Shown here: piece after piece, positions 1 to 10,682 of the stretch
Position numbering within the stretch: the first letter of the stretch is position 1
Layout: each line of letters begins with the position of its first letter
Assembly: GCA_902728285.1 (NCBI GenBank)
Contig: CACVBU010001128.1
Span: forward strand, 337,531 to 401,530
Origin: Clytia hemisphaerica
Taxonomy: Eukaryota; Cnidaria; Hydrozoa; Leptothecata; Clytiidae
Direction: 5' to 3'
DNA: 64,000 nt
Notes under the pieces: model-generated
Databases searched by the model: none
Told to the model about the DNA's origin: nothing
What the model saw: only the letters and a program-made list of their open reading frames with translations
Made by a program: the position numbers and the translations under genes

Positions 1-448
1 TATTTTGTCAGCGCCGTGCATATTATGTCAACATCCTTTTCATTGGATAAATACCACTAAAATATACAAGAAAAGTAAACATAAATTTATCGCCCGCGAG
101 CACGGCTTAGCTAAGCGCACCTCTCTTATTCATTATCTAAGAATTGGAGTGGGCAAAGATTACCGCGCGGGCTGATAGCGGGCAAAGGTTATTTGAAGAT
201 ATTTTCAGTTATAATCCAAGGTAGAACAAACTAAACATAGAAAGGGGGTATTTTTTAGTGCTCTATACGATGATCTTTATTTTTTTTTAATTCTATGTTT
301 AGATTTTTCTACCCAGCCCTGTTGCTATGTACGCGAACCCTATTGCTAAGACCTTTGCTTGAAATTGAAAGTGAAACCAAAATAATTTAGCGCAAACTGC
401 CGTTTGCGTAATATCGTTTAAGTGAAATGAGGTCCTGAACCTGACTGA
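1..448. other. non-coding left edge
   Basis: No open frame with exon-like splice sites is visible. The stretch contains one short inverted-repeat unit (221-312) described separately. The rest is unique-looking AT-rich DNA in which I see no gene. Confidence 0.5.
221..312. repeat. 92-bp inverted-repeat unit
   Basis: Arms of 22 bases at 221-242 and 291-312 are near-perfect reverse complements (core CTAAACATAGAA / TTCTATGTTTAG), separated by about 48 bases. It resembles a very small MITE or a hairpin. No target duplication could be assigned. Confidence 0.45.
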
Positions 449-637
449 TCAGTGGAGGCTAAAATGCATAGCTCTCAAATGAAAGACCTGGCTGGTCATT
501 AAAATACAACTACGCAGCTCCGCTTGCAGCTCTACTCTACCATTTTTGTTTGATTTAATTTTGTATTTTAATGACCAGCCTGGTCTTTCATTTGAGGGCT
601 ATTATGCATGTTAGCCTTCACTGATGCAAGTTACCCA
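449..637. mobile_element. MITE, family M1 copy 1
   Basis: The ends are long inverted repeats: TCAGTGGAGGCT with the CTCAAATGAAAGACC block on the left, and GGTCTTTCATTTGAG with TTCACTGATGCAAGTTACCC on the right. A diverged second copy lies at 38615-38836, which supports a mobile family. There is no coding capacity. The left terminus is less well preserved than the right. Confidence 0.7.
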
Positions 638-859
638 ATCTTACTAATCTGTAATACTTATTCTATTTTCAGTCAGGGTCAATATAATATATACAAACAC
701 AAATAAACCACCAATGGTCATATTATTCTTACGGTAGTTAAGAGAAAGAAATCTCCTACTTAAGATACTTTCTCTTAAATAAAGTATATCTCTTATTTAG
801 GGTATAATCCTCGACTGAAGTTAAGAACTTTTGGCAACGTTCCTCTATGCGGCTGCAAT

Positions 860-1150
860 GGGCTATTCCAAATAAAATTTACACAGGGGTATTGACGAAC
901 TTTTTCAACTAACCCCCTTGGAAATTTTCAATAACAAGTTATTGAAAATTTTTATAAAGTAAAATTTTGTGAAAAAGGGGCTGGAAAACAATTATTGATG
1001 TCAATTTATGAAGAGAGAACCCCCTGGAAACCTTTAATAACCCCCTTGGAAAATCTGAAAAAGGAACAAATACCCCCTGGAAAATCAAGGCTCAGACCCC
1101 CCTGGAAAAGTTTGTCAATACCCCTGTATGGTTTAAAAATGGAATAGCCC
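860..1150. mobile_element. inverted-repeat element loaded with CCCCTGGAAA repeats
   Basis: Termini GGGCTATTCC (860) and GGAATAGCCC (1150) head imperfect inverted repeats of about 45 bases that include ACAGGGGTATTGACGAAC and its complement. The interior carries several ACCCCCTGGAAA units in one orientation. The flanking AAT on both sides could be a 3-bp target duplication, as in PIF/Harbinger elements, but a 3-base match is weak. A similar architecture is seen at 7686-7976. Confidence 0.6.
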
Positions 1151-1439
1151 AATAAAAAGAAATCATATTAAGTCATAAACCAGACGTAATTAATCGAACA
1201 GTTCGATTACCGAACTAATCGAACTTTGTCGAACTTAATCGAACGACAAAAGCTCGATTAAATTCTTTAATCGAACTTTTCAAAAGTTGCTAAAATTGTG
1301 AGTATTCGATTAAGTTCGACAAAACATATTAAGTTCGACAAAGTTCGACAACGAGAAATGTTCGACAAAAAACTCCGTTCGATAAAGTTCGACAACAAGA
1401 AAGGTTTGACAAATTCGACAAAAAACTCCGTTCGATAAA

Positions 1440-3125
1440 GTTTGACAACAAAAAATGACCTCCTTTGGGTACTACCGTGGACGGTCCCTGGGGGTCCCGG
1501 CCGAGATCCAAGGGGTTCAATTGGTGCCTACTGGTCAGGGGGATGTGAGGGTACACGTCTGCACCGTTGGGGGTCCTTCAAAGTTCCTCAAAGTGTTGTC
1601 AAAAGCTGGCAAAAATTACGAAAAATGACCTCCTTTGGGTACCAGCCCCTTCGGACCGCTTTGGATACCCTCTGCCTTGCTTTCCCTCAAAGCCAGCACC
1701 CTCCATCAGTCATCCGAAGCCTATAAAAGGCTTGGAAAGGTGGAAAGGCTTGAAAATTGGTCAAAATTGGAAAAAATGGGTACCACTGCGGACGGCCCCT
1801 GGGGGTCCCGGCCGGTGTGCCGGGGGGTCAGATCGGTGCTCACTGGCAGTTAGTCACACTAGGAAATTAAGCTTTCAGAAAAAACAACATCAGTCATCTA
1901 CAGGATACATTTCAACAACAAGGATGAGAGTTACCTGAATCAAGTTTGCAAGACAATATTAATTAAAACTTGAAAGTTGGAAACAAAATAAACCGTGCAA
2001 CAGCCAAAATCAACCAACCAAAATTTGTCATTCAATTCCCGAGACAGCGCTTCGATTTTTAAGGCCTTGTTTATACGCTAAAGTAAAAACAATTCCGCAC
2101 ATGTAAATGGGTCATTGCTGAGGTCCGGCAAAATTTCCGGGAGATAGCCTATCCGGCGGTGCGCGGATCTAGGTGGGTTCCGCCTCCCCCGTACATCTTT
2201 TTCTTGGGAAGTTGTTCTTCAAATTAGTTTTCAAGGTTGGCTTGGCTCAAATTTTTTCATCTATGGCTCAAATTTTAGGCAATTTCTCAAAGTTTTTGAA
2301 AATGTTAATTTCATTAAAAAGCACCGGGTTATTTTTTCACGAACCCCTTTAGAAGTTTTGCGGCGCATTTTTTTGCTTGAGAGTCAAGTAAACGATATAG
2401 CGCTTTCGCAGCATTAATCATTGATACGCATTTTGGTGGGACGCTAGTGTGACTAACTGACTGGTCAGGGGGGTGTGAGAGTACACGCCTGCACCGTTGG
2501 GGGCCCTTCAAAGTTCCTCAAAGTGCCGTCAAAAGCCGGCGAAAATTGCCAAAAACGACCTCCTCAATTGAGAATGTTACACCCCTTTCTCACCAGCAAA
2601 ATTCCCCCGTGGGACCGATTGAGGCCTCTGCATCCCTCCACAGCCCCCCGTATCCCTTCGGACCCCTTCAGATACCCTCAACCTTGCTCTCCCTCAATGC
2701 CAGCACCCTCCATCAGTGCTCCGAAGCCTTTAAAAGGCTCGGAAAGGCTTGAAAATTGGCAAAAATCGGTCAAAATTTGAAAAAATGACTTCTTTCGGGT
2801 ACCACCGTGGAACGCCTTTGGGGTCCCGGCAGGGATTTCCGGGAGTTCGATTGGTGCCAACTGGTTAGGGGGATGTAAAGGTACTCTCCTGAACCGGTTG
2901 GGGTGCTTCAAAGTTCCTCAAAGTGTCGTCAAAAGCCAGCAAACATTGGAAAATTGGCGAAAATTGGGAAAAATGACCTCATCATTTGGGTACCACCGTG
3001 GACGGCCCCTGGGTGTCCCGGCCGGGGTTCCGGGAGGTTTGATCGGTGCCCACTGGGCAGGGGGGATGTGAGGGTACACGCCTGCGCCAGCGGGGGCGCT
3101 TCAAAGTTAGCAACTCCAGAAGATT
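1440..3125. repeat. GC-rich degenerate repeat block
   Basis: Repeated modules recur at least three times: GGGTACCACCGTGGACGG, CCCGGCCG, a GGTGCCnACTGG..CAGGGGG stretch, GAGGGTACACGCCTGCACC, TTCAAAGTTCCTCAAAG and CAAAAGCCGGC. A second module, CCAGCACCCTCCATCAGT followed by CCGAAGCCTnTAAAAGGCT, occurs at about 1692-1730 and 2700-2740. Long frames here are by-products of the GC-rich repeats. The block is interrupted by the element at 1847-2459. Confidence 0.65.
1847..2459. mobile_element. 613-bp inverted-repeat element with ACTGG target duplication
   Basis: It has perfect 16-base inverted ends, CAGTTAGTCACACTAG at 1847 and its complement ending at 2459. ACTGG flanks both sides (1842-1846 and 2460-2464). 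Uninterrupted copies of the host repeat nearby (about 1521-1560, 2850-2880, 3045-3075) read straight through the site, which confirms the boundaries. A partial second copy of the right end lies at about 10150-10261. No coding frame. The 5-bp duplication would suit a Transib-type transposase, but the termini do not clearly match that superfamily. Confidence 0.75.
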
Positions 3126-3733
3126 TTTCGAATTTCAATTTTTTTTTCAAAATCTATCCTATCTTGTAGAGCTTTGAAAAAGAAAGAAAATAAACCAGCT
3201 GCGCTGGAAGCTCCGGCTTAAGAGATTAAAAGATGTGAAAGATGAGTTTGCTGAGTTAGTTGTGTTAGAACGTTGCCCACAAACTAGTAATCAGAACAGA
3301 TCAGAAAGCAAAGTAATAATTCTATTGCAGAGCGAGTATGAGAAATAATCTTAACGAATAAATAAACCAGCTGGAAGTTTAGCTCTTCTAAGTGATTACA
3401 CATGTACTTTCTTGCCTCAAGAACGTACCCCACCCCCGCCCACTCATCTTCCACTAAAAAATTGGAGCTAAAGGAGATAAACATTTAGAAGTCAATATTT
3501 CCAAGTTCTTATAAATTTTTTTTTTTTAAACTTGCGAAGCTATGATGCGTCGTTGATTTGATTGTCCGGCTAAAATTTTGGGGAGAAAAATAGCCTAAAT
3601 TAGCTTTTAGCTAGGTAAGCGTTATTTTTTCTGTTGGGATAATCCTTGGTGGAGGAGAGTAGGATAATCCAAATAAAATGGTACAATAGTGTGTATGTAA
3701 TAAATAGTGGTATATTTGGAAAAAACCTGTTTC

Positions 3734-4680
3734 GGGTTTGAAAAATCTTCAAAAGGAACGGTTGCCCCAACCAATGAAATTACGACAAAGTCCAAAAAAT
3801 ATCATTTTCAGTTATAACACTGTGAAAATTTCTCCGATCTTGTTAAAATTTACACAGGAATGTGTTTTAGATCCTTTACTGAATTCTCATAGTGATATAA
3901 TTTTAAAAAAAATATGTGTCGGGTTTGAAAAATCAAAAGGAACGGTCGCCAGCCGCGATGAAATTACGACAAGTCCAAAAACGATCATTTTCAGCCATAA
4001 CACTGTGAAAATTTCTCCAATTTGTCAAATTACACAGGAATTGTGTTTTAGTATCCTTTACTGAATTCTCATAGTGATATGTTTGTAAAAAATCTGTGTC
4101 GGGTTTGAAAAATCAAAAGGAACGGTCGCCAGCCGCGATGAAATTACGACAGAGTCCAAATACGATCATTTTCAGCCATAACCTGTTCAAATTTCTCCAA
4201 TCTTGTTCAAATTCACACAGGAATTGTGTTTTAGTATCCTTTACTGATTCTCATAGTGATATGTTTGTAAAAAATCTGTGTCGGGTTTGAAAATCAAAGG
4301 AACGGTCGCCAGCCGCGATGAAATTACGACAAAGTCCAAAAACGATCATTTTCAGCCATAACACTGTGAAAATTTCTCCAATCTTGTTCAAATTTACACA
4401 GGAATTGTGTTTTAGCATTCTCTATAGAATTCTCATAGTGTTATGTTTGTAAAAAATCTGTGTCGGGTTTGAAAAATCAAAAGGAACGGGTCGCCAGTCA
4501 ACAAATGATGAAAACACAAAAACAGGATCATTTTACATCATTTTCAGCCATACACATAACACCACAAAAACTACTCAGATCGTTTTCAAATTTGCACTGT
4601 AATTTTGTAATTTTAGTATTTTCTTTTGAATTCCAATGGCTGTGTGTTTGGAAGTTTCATTGTCAAGTTAGAGTTTTATG
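3734..4680. repeat. tandem array, about 182-bp unit
   Basis: The phrase CGGGTTTGAAAAATC starts units at 3734, 3920, 4100, 4282 and 4464 (spacings 186, 180, 182, 182). Each full unit then carries GGAACGGTCGCC, GCGATGAAATTACGAC, ATCATTTTCAGCCATAAC, and ACACAGGAATTGTGTTTTAG. The last unit decays after about 4560. The array lies inside the 5.2-kb element, and short frames over it are chance readings. Confidence 0.75.
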
Positions 4681-4689
4681 ATTTTCAGT

Positions 4690-6110
4690 GTCTAGAACTA
4701 AGAGAAGTTAGCCATATGCAAGATTTAAGCACTCGATCAGCTGACGATTCATGGCCAAAATTTCTCCAAAGTCTTTCCACATTGTTAGAGAACCAGTATA
4801 CATCAAACTTTTCATAAATCATGTCCAAAACATCATGAATAATGATGAAAATGATCAATTTTTCACTGAGATTTGCCCATTCGCTACACAGTCAGCTAGC
4901 CCACTTTCGGCAGCCATCTTTTTCTAAATACTTTCGGCCAATCAAATCACAATATTATCAGAATCCAGATAATCCGTTTTTATTAAATCGGAATAGATCA
5001 TCGGATTAGATAAACAAAAAAAAATGTCTTGACCCTTCTTGTCGGAAGAGAGAATTAAAGGCTCCTAGGCCGGAGCAATGAGGGGTCATAGGCCTCCAGA
5101 GGATTAGTGGTTGTAAAGATATTCAAATTTTAGTGTCAAAAATTTGACTAAAAATGTCAAAAAAAAGGTTAGGAAAATAGCTTGGAAAAATTCGAAAAAT
5201 GTGTCAAAAAAGAAAAAAAAGAAATTTTCCAGTCATGCTTCTTAAATTGTGCATATCTCTTTTTCTAGTGTAGCTAGAGACCTCAAATTTGGAGGGAGAA
5301 TTCTTTGATGGTGTTAAAATACATTATATAAAAAAATATTTTGTAAAATGTTTAGTATATTTATCAAAATAACGAAAGATATATCTTTTTTTGAAAAAGA
5401 AGACATTGAATTGTTTTATTTTTGTTTTTGAAGAAAATAGCTTGGAAAAAGGTTGAAATGAGTCAAAAAAAGGTGGTGGGACCCCATTTTCAAGGGCCGC
5501 TGGAAATGGAGGAAACAAAAACTCATGAGTAAAAGATAAGTTTTTCTGAAAGGAGAAACCCCAAATGAAAAGAAAATCCATTTCGGCAGAAATAAAAACT
5601 TTTTTTTGGGACATTCCCATGCTAAAGAAGCAAAAAAGTTAAAAAAACTACTGAAAATGAAAGAACTAGAATTAGCGATTGTGATTTTTTGAATTCCTCC
5701 TCACCCTTTTTCTGATAAACATACAAAGTTTCAGCCTCCAAATACATTTTCCTCCGTTTCCAGACGCATTTGTTCTTCGATAGTTGCTAATTTTTTTTGT
5801 CCCGTCGGCAAACAATTTTCAAAATGTTGCAAAACGTTCGGCATTTTACCAATTTGCCGTCTAGCCCGTGTCCACAGTGTTATATACCGCTGGAAAGCTA
5901 AGATCACGGGCTTTCATTTAGTAAAAACCGGAACGCTTTAGCATACATAAAAATAAAGTTCCAAGGGTTCAAAGTTCACGGAAAAATGAAACATTTAGTT
6001 TGACGTCAACGAAAGTTGCATGACTTCTGGAGTCGCTATCAAAGTTCCTCAAAGGCCGGCAAAAAGTGCAATCGAATTATGCGCAAGTGGAGCGGCCTTC
6101 AGTTGCTCGG
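4690..6110. other. interior of the 5.2-kb element, no gene seen
   Basis: AT-rich sequence with homopolymer runs and no convincing frame. Around 6045-6065 a short match to the TTCAAAGTTCCTCAAAG module of the GC-rich block recurs, which ties the right interior to the left interior. Confidence 0.4.
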
Positions 6111-6402
6111 GTTTTCTCAAATTTTTGTTCGATTAAACTTGACAAAGTTCGATTAGTTCGATTAAGTTTGAATAATGTAATTGAACTAATCGAACTGTCG
6201 AGGTCTCTTTAAAAAAAGTTCGATTAAGTTCGATTTCAGTAATCGAACTCAATCGAACTTTGTATTTTGAGAAATTTGTGAGTATTCGATTAAAGTTCGA
6301 CAACCGAACTTAGTCGAACATTAATTGGCAAACAAAGTTTGATTAAGTTCGACAAAGTTTGATTAAAAGTACCGTTCGACTGGTTCGATTAATTACGTCT
6401 GG

Positions 6403-7685
6403 CATAAAGAAATGCAAATGGCGTTTGAAGATTTTCTTGAAATATACTAACTCTTTACCAAATCATCCAGTTAGATTATAGTTATAAGAGAATTCCAGGC
6501 CAGGAATTCTCTTATAACTATGGTTAGATGTTAGACAAGACACGACCAAAGACAAAACCAAGACAGCTCTCTGGACCCTCTCTGGACTCTTGAAAAACCA
6601 CGTTGAACTGCGTTGAACAAAATTTTGAGTTGGAAAAATGTTCCACTACTTCGGTACCATTTTGGGTTATTTGCGGCAAGTTTTCGAATCTTTTGTTTAC
6701 ATCATGATAGGTTCAACGTTCAACTTTGAGCAAGTCAGTGAATAATAGAAACTCGATCCAGTCTTTGCAAGTTTTCCTCGCTAGTTTTTTTTCGAACTAC
6801 CGCTGGTGGCGTGAAGGGACGAGCGAAAACCCTTCAAAAACTAGAAAGAATGGACAAATTACAAGGAAAAAGGTAAGTTATTCTTCAGATATGATATTCT
6901 CAGAGAGGTTTTTAACATTATTGAAACATTTTATAACTGTTTTAATGTATTTTTGATGAATTTGGGACAGCATTTCGCACTCGACGGAATTTCGCCTACC
7001 CGGATCAAATCGCGAGTTCATTTTTCTTGTTCTTCATACTTTAGAAAGAATCTGTTGAATTTAGTTGATCGTTTACACGTAGAAAAGACTGTGGCATCAA
7101 ACTTGGAAGAAAAATCAGAAGAGGTAAGGTATTTTTTAGCGAGGAACAATATTTTGAAAGTGCCGCTCGGGTGCTTCCGCAGCTTTACGCGGATTTGCGT
7201 TCCCGCGTGTGATAAAGAAGCGATCAGAAAAGATTCTTTTTCCTTAGCTCTAACAGTTTCAATCTTCTTCGAAAATGTTGTTTCAAGCTATTTTGGGGGA
7301 TCTGAGAATTTTTCTTCATTTTTCAAAACGTTTTTTAACATTTTTTTGATGAAATTTTTCCTGCTAGTCCGGGCATGAATGTCGTGTCCGCATTTGTTGT
7401 TAGCCACGAACGAAAAAAAAGCGCGGGGCGGTCTTTTGTTTACATTTTTCTACTTTCACTTTCTCAGAACTTTCCATACTTTCACTTTCTCAGAACTTGC
7501 TGGAGGAATTTATGAACCCTTTTCTTTTGTCAAACAAGAAGAATGAGGTCTATGAGGTTGATCCAAACATAAACTTGAAAGTTAGAAAGCAAGGTATAGT
7601 ATTGTTTATTTGAATATAATTCCCAACTCCACCTCTGACTCCAGCATCAAAACAATGATTATAGAACCTTCCAGCTACGTTTCCA
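6403..7685. other. intergenic stretch with hairpin and a possible exon
   Basis: A perfect 19-base hairpin lies at 6478-6521. An open frame across 6953-7123 ends at a good donor-like GTAAGG, and another donor-like GTAAGT lies at 6871, but I could not link them into a coding chain. The 28-base direct repeat around ACTTTCACTTTCTCAGAAC occurs twice at about 7448-7500. Confidence 0.35.
6478..6521. repeat. perfect 19-bp hairpin with 6-base loop
   Basis: Arm 6478-6496 (ATAGTTATAAGAGAATTCC) is exactly complementary to 6503-6521, with loop 6497-6502. It starts 75 bases outside the right end of the 5.2-kb element. It could be a tiny MITE, a fold-back end or a structured RNA. Confidence 0.7.
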
Positions 7686-7976
7686 GCTCTTCCAGAAAAA
7701 ATCCGTTCATGGGGGCGGGGTGGAGGATATATTATTTTTTTCATGAATTACCCCTGGACATTTTGATTTTTAACCCCCTGGACACGGGTTATACCCCTGG
7801 AAAAACATCAAATCAACCCCGTGGACACAAAAAATTACCCCTGGACATTGGAATTTACCCCCTGGACATTATTGGATTTACCCCCTCCCCTGGACATTGC
7901 AATTTTTTGGCATTTCTTCAATACCCCTGGACAATTCATCCTCCACCCCCCATGAACGGAATTTTTCTGGAAGAGC
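7686..7976. mobile_element. inverted-repeat element with CCCCTGGACA minisatellite
   Basis: Inverted ends of about 40 bases start with GCTCTTCCAG at 7686 and end with its complement at 7976; both contain ATCCGTTCATGGGGG-type sequence. The interior has about eight ACCCCTGGACA-like units in the + orientation. The architecture matches 860-1150, although the ends differ. The frames through it are repeat artefacts. Confidence 0.65.
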
Positions 7977-9197
7977 CCAATACATGTGTGTTTACCAGTG
8001 CGTCACAAACAGCCATATAAACAAAACTCAACATTCTCACAAAAGTTGTCTTTTTGATTTCCCAAACATTCGTCTAAAGCGTTCACTTCCACAATAATTT
8101 ATGTAATTGCAATTTTGGTCAGTCCACAGTCGTCTTCAACATATACACGTGTTTTTATTTACGTGACCGAAGTGCCTACTAAAACAATCTGGGGGTAAGT
8201 GGCGAAGCAACACAACAGATTATTCGTAAAGTAAAGAAATATCTTTTGGCATTGACAATCAAATATAATATATTATATTATATTTCCTTAATTCAAAAAT
8301 CAAAAATTCATTTGCGAAAAAAAAAATAATAATAATGAATTAATATTACATACTAAGACACCCCCGTCTTTTACTCTCGTTTAATTTTCGATCTCGGAAC
8401 GTGCAAAACGACCGTCCGCCTAATATCCACCCAATCAGCTTAAATTCACTTTAATTGTCCTCTGACTTTCAAAAAATAGTATTTAAAAATTATGAATTCA
8501 TAATTATTACAAAAAACAAAAAGTTTGATACTTCAAGAGAAATATTCAATAAATTCCTAGTTTCAATTTTCAGTGGGCGTTTTTCTAGGGCTTCGTTTAT
8601 CGCGCAATTTTTGCGTCACACAAACTTTCTCGGCTGCTCGTAATAATTATGCATTGCCAAATTTGGTTCTCCATTGTCAAGTCAGGATCGATGGTGACGT
8701 CACCTAGGCATAAAGAAGAAAGGATTTTGTCAGTTTTATGCATATATTAATTTGCGAGATATTCTATTCGCCACGCGAGCGCACTTTTCGTAGACTAGTC
8801 GGAATACTTTCTTTTACTCGCGGGATTGATGGTAACTTTTCATCTTCGTTATTTTTTAAATGAAGCCAGAAGACCGCACAGTACCGTATGGTCCGTGCGG
8901 ACAAAGTGCCCACGAAAGCGGACGATGGTGCGGTCCCCGCCGTTTGTTTATATTTCTTTCGGTTGCCGTAAGAATTTCAGCCTCGAGTTCAAACAAGCAA
9001 AACAATAAAAACAAAATATCCGCACCATGACCGCACTGAATACCGCACTCATTCTTATGGTGCTCTTTAGTGACCGATCAAGTGCGTTTGAATGGAATTT
9101 CTAGGAAAGATTTTTGGATAATTTCTGGTAGATGCAAAGGTATCATTTTACCGCACAGTAATCTTTTCGCCGCTTTTTTGCCGCACATTTTATCGAT
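7977..9197. other. intergenic, no gene; CCGCAC-rich zone at right
   Basis: AT-rich to about 8650. From 8865 to 9190 the motif CCGCAC and its complement GTGCGG recur many times, including the GACCGCAC / GTGCGGTC pair around 8872-8937. A further CCGCAC lies just right of the neighbouring element (about 10085), so the element at 9198-10074 has probably inserted into this CCGCAC-rich repeat. Confidence 0.4.
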
Positions 9198-10074
9198 CAG
9201 GCTTCGGCATAAGAAAGAAGAAGGCGTGTGATCATCGCACGCCTACATAGTAATTTTTAGTAATTTAGGCGTGCGAATCATGGCACGCCTCATTTTCTCT
9301 AGACGTGCGATCGCGTGCGATCGTTTTTTTCTTTAAACATCATTAATGATGAGGCACAAACTTTTGAACAATTTTTCTTTTGATCTTTCTTTTATTTACA
9401 TAAAAACTAGACAACAGGAAAGAAGAAAGTGTATATTCAATCTTCATATTTGAAAAACAAAAACAGAAACCAAAAGAGCACTGAATAATCGAGAAGGAGA
9501 ATACTTTACTTTAGGAAAACAAATGAGAAGAAGAATCATGCAGCAAAAGTAACTTTTAAGAAGAGCTAGTTTATTGTCATAAACCAACGACCTCATAAAC
9601 ATAGCATGCGAGAGGGAAGGAAAAAGATTTGAGAGAGGAAAAATCATACAGCAAAAGTGATTTTTGTAAAAGGTTTTAGAGAGACGAAAAATCGTGCAGC
9701 AAAAGTTATTTTTGAGAAAGGCTTGTTTATTGAAGACCAAAGCATAGTATGAGAGAAAGAGGAGAGAGAAGATGTGTATCCGTAAGAGTAACTTTTTTAT
9801 AAGAAATTTTGTATACATATAGCAGTTTGAAAGAGTAAAGGAAAGTTTATCTTTCATCTATTTGGTTCTTATGATTAAAGTAGAAAATTATATTTGATCT
9901 TCTTTCAACAAGCAGAAAAAATATTTCTAGAATAAATTTTTGCATGTGCGATTGATCGCACGCCTCGCTAGGTTTTCAAGATTTATGGCGTGTGATAAAT
10001 TGCACGCCTAAAAGGCTTTTAGGCGTGTGCGGAGGCGTGCGCGTGCGATCGCACGCCTAATATGCCGAAGCCTG
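9198..10074. mobile_element. 877-bp CAGGCTTCGG element with GCGTGCGATC hairpins
   Basis: Inverted ends CAGGCTTCGGCATA (9198) and TATGCCGAAGCCTG (10074) are perfect over 14 bases. ATCGAT lies just outside both ends (9192-9197, 10075-10080), giving a 6-bp target duplication; being palindromic it also extends the inverted repeat to 20 bases. Both subterminal zones are filled with AGGCGTGCGAT...ATCGCACGCCT hairpins. The AT-rich centre has no transposase-like frame. Confidence 0.75.
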
Positions 10075-10149
10075 ATCGATCTGTCCGCACCAAGACCGGT
10101 CTCATTTTTAATGTACTCCAAATCGCTTGGGGGGTCACATTTTTTCATG

Positions 10150-10261
10150 GATCCTACTAGAAGTTTTGCGGCGCATTTTTTTGCTTGCGAGTCAAGTAAA
10201 CTATATAGCGCTTTCGCAGCATTAATCTTTCATACGCATTTCGGCGGGATGCTAGTGTGAC
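10150..10261. mobile_element. partial right end of the ACTGG-type element
   Basis: About 110 bases, from the GTTTTGCGGCGCATTTTTTT block to CTAGTGTGACTAACTG, match 2350-2459 closely. No matching left end was found nearby, so this copy is truncated. Confidence 0.65.
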
Positions 10262-10682
10262 TAACTGGCAGTATAGCTCTATCTCTTCATATAAGATTTA
10301 CAGGAAACGCATATTTGGACTTTGTACCTAATTCTGCACACTTAAAAGCTAAAACACTGCAAAAAGCAGGACAAAAATCAGTTTTTTGAAGTTTGCAAAA
10401 AAAACGCCGCTTAGAAAATCTTTCAAATTCAGTATGTCAATAGGGCAGTAAAAAATACAACTTTTGTATTTTTCCTTTTTTTGCAAAAGTTCCAGAAATT
10501 AAAATAAAGGGATAATGATAATTGAATACTATCCACTGACGATCCGCAGCACTATCTCTTCACTTACTCTTTGCTTGAGAAAGTGATTGACAGATTAAAG
10601 TTTGTCATGCGTGTCGGGAGCTCGCTGACGTTCTGCAGCTTTGGCTTTTTTTAAACTCGGCTCAATCCTCAAGCCACGTAAA

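Larger units (their letters stand above)
1180..6402. mobile_element. 5.2-kb CCAGACG inverted-repeat element, 6-bp target duplication
   Basis: The left end at 1180 and the inverted right end at 6402 share the same 20 terminal bases, CCAGACGTAATTAATCGAAC. Both ends continue into a few hundred bases of scattered TCGAAC/GTTCGA motifs (about 1190-1450 and 6110-6395), as expected of transposase binding zones. The 6-mer CATAAA sits directly outside each end (1174-1179, 6403-6408). The interior holds GC-rich repeats (1440-3125), a 182-bp tandem array (3734-4680) and a nested element (1847-2459), but no transposase-like frame, so it would be non-autonomous. The superfamily is unassigned. Polinton, IS3EU and Dada elements are among those reported with about 6-bp duplications, but nothing else ties it to them. 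Confidence 0.7.

Noticed and set aside
1442..3169. Several frames of 60-120 codons on both strands
   Set aside because: They arise from GC-rich repeats that lack stops. The same peptides recur because the DNA repeats, and they overlap on opposite strands.
6726..7378. Open frames 6726-6956 and 6953-7378 with donor-like GTAAGT/GTAAGG
   Set aside because: The first has no ATG start in frame, no acceptor joins the two in phase without a stop, and no protein family is recognisable. Noted only as a possible exon.
9444..9857. 137-codon minus-strand frame in the CAGGCTTCGG element
   Set aside because: It is a low-complexity Phe/Leu/Cys reading of an AT-rich diverged repeat (FCCMIFxLS recurs). It bears no transposase motif.
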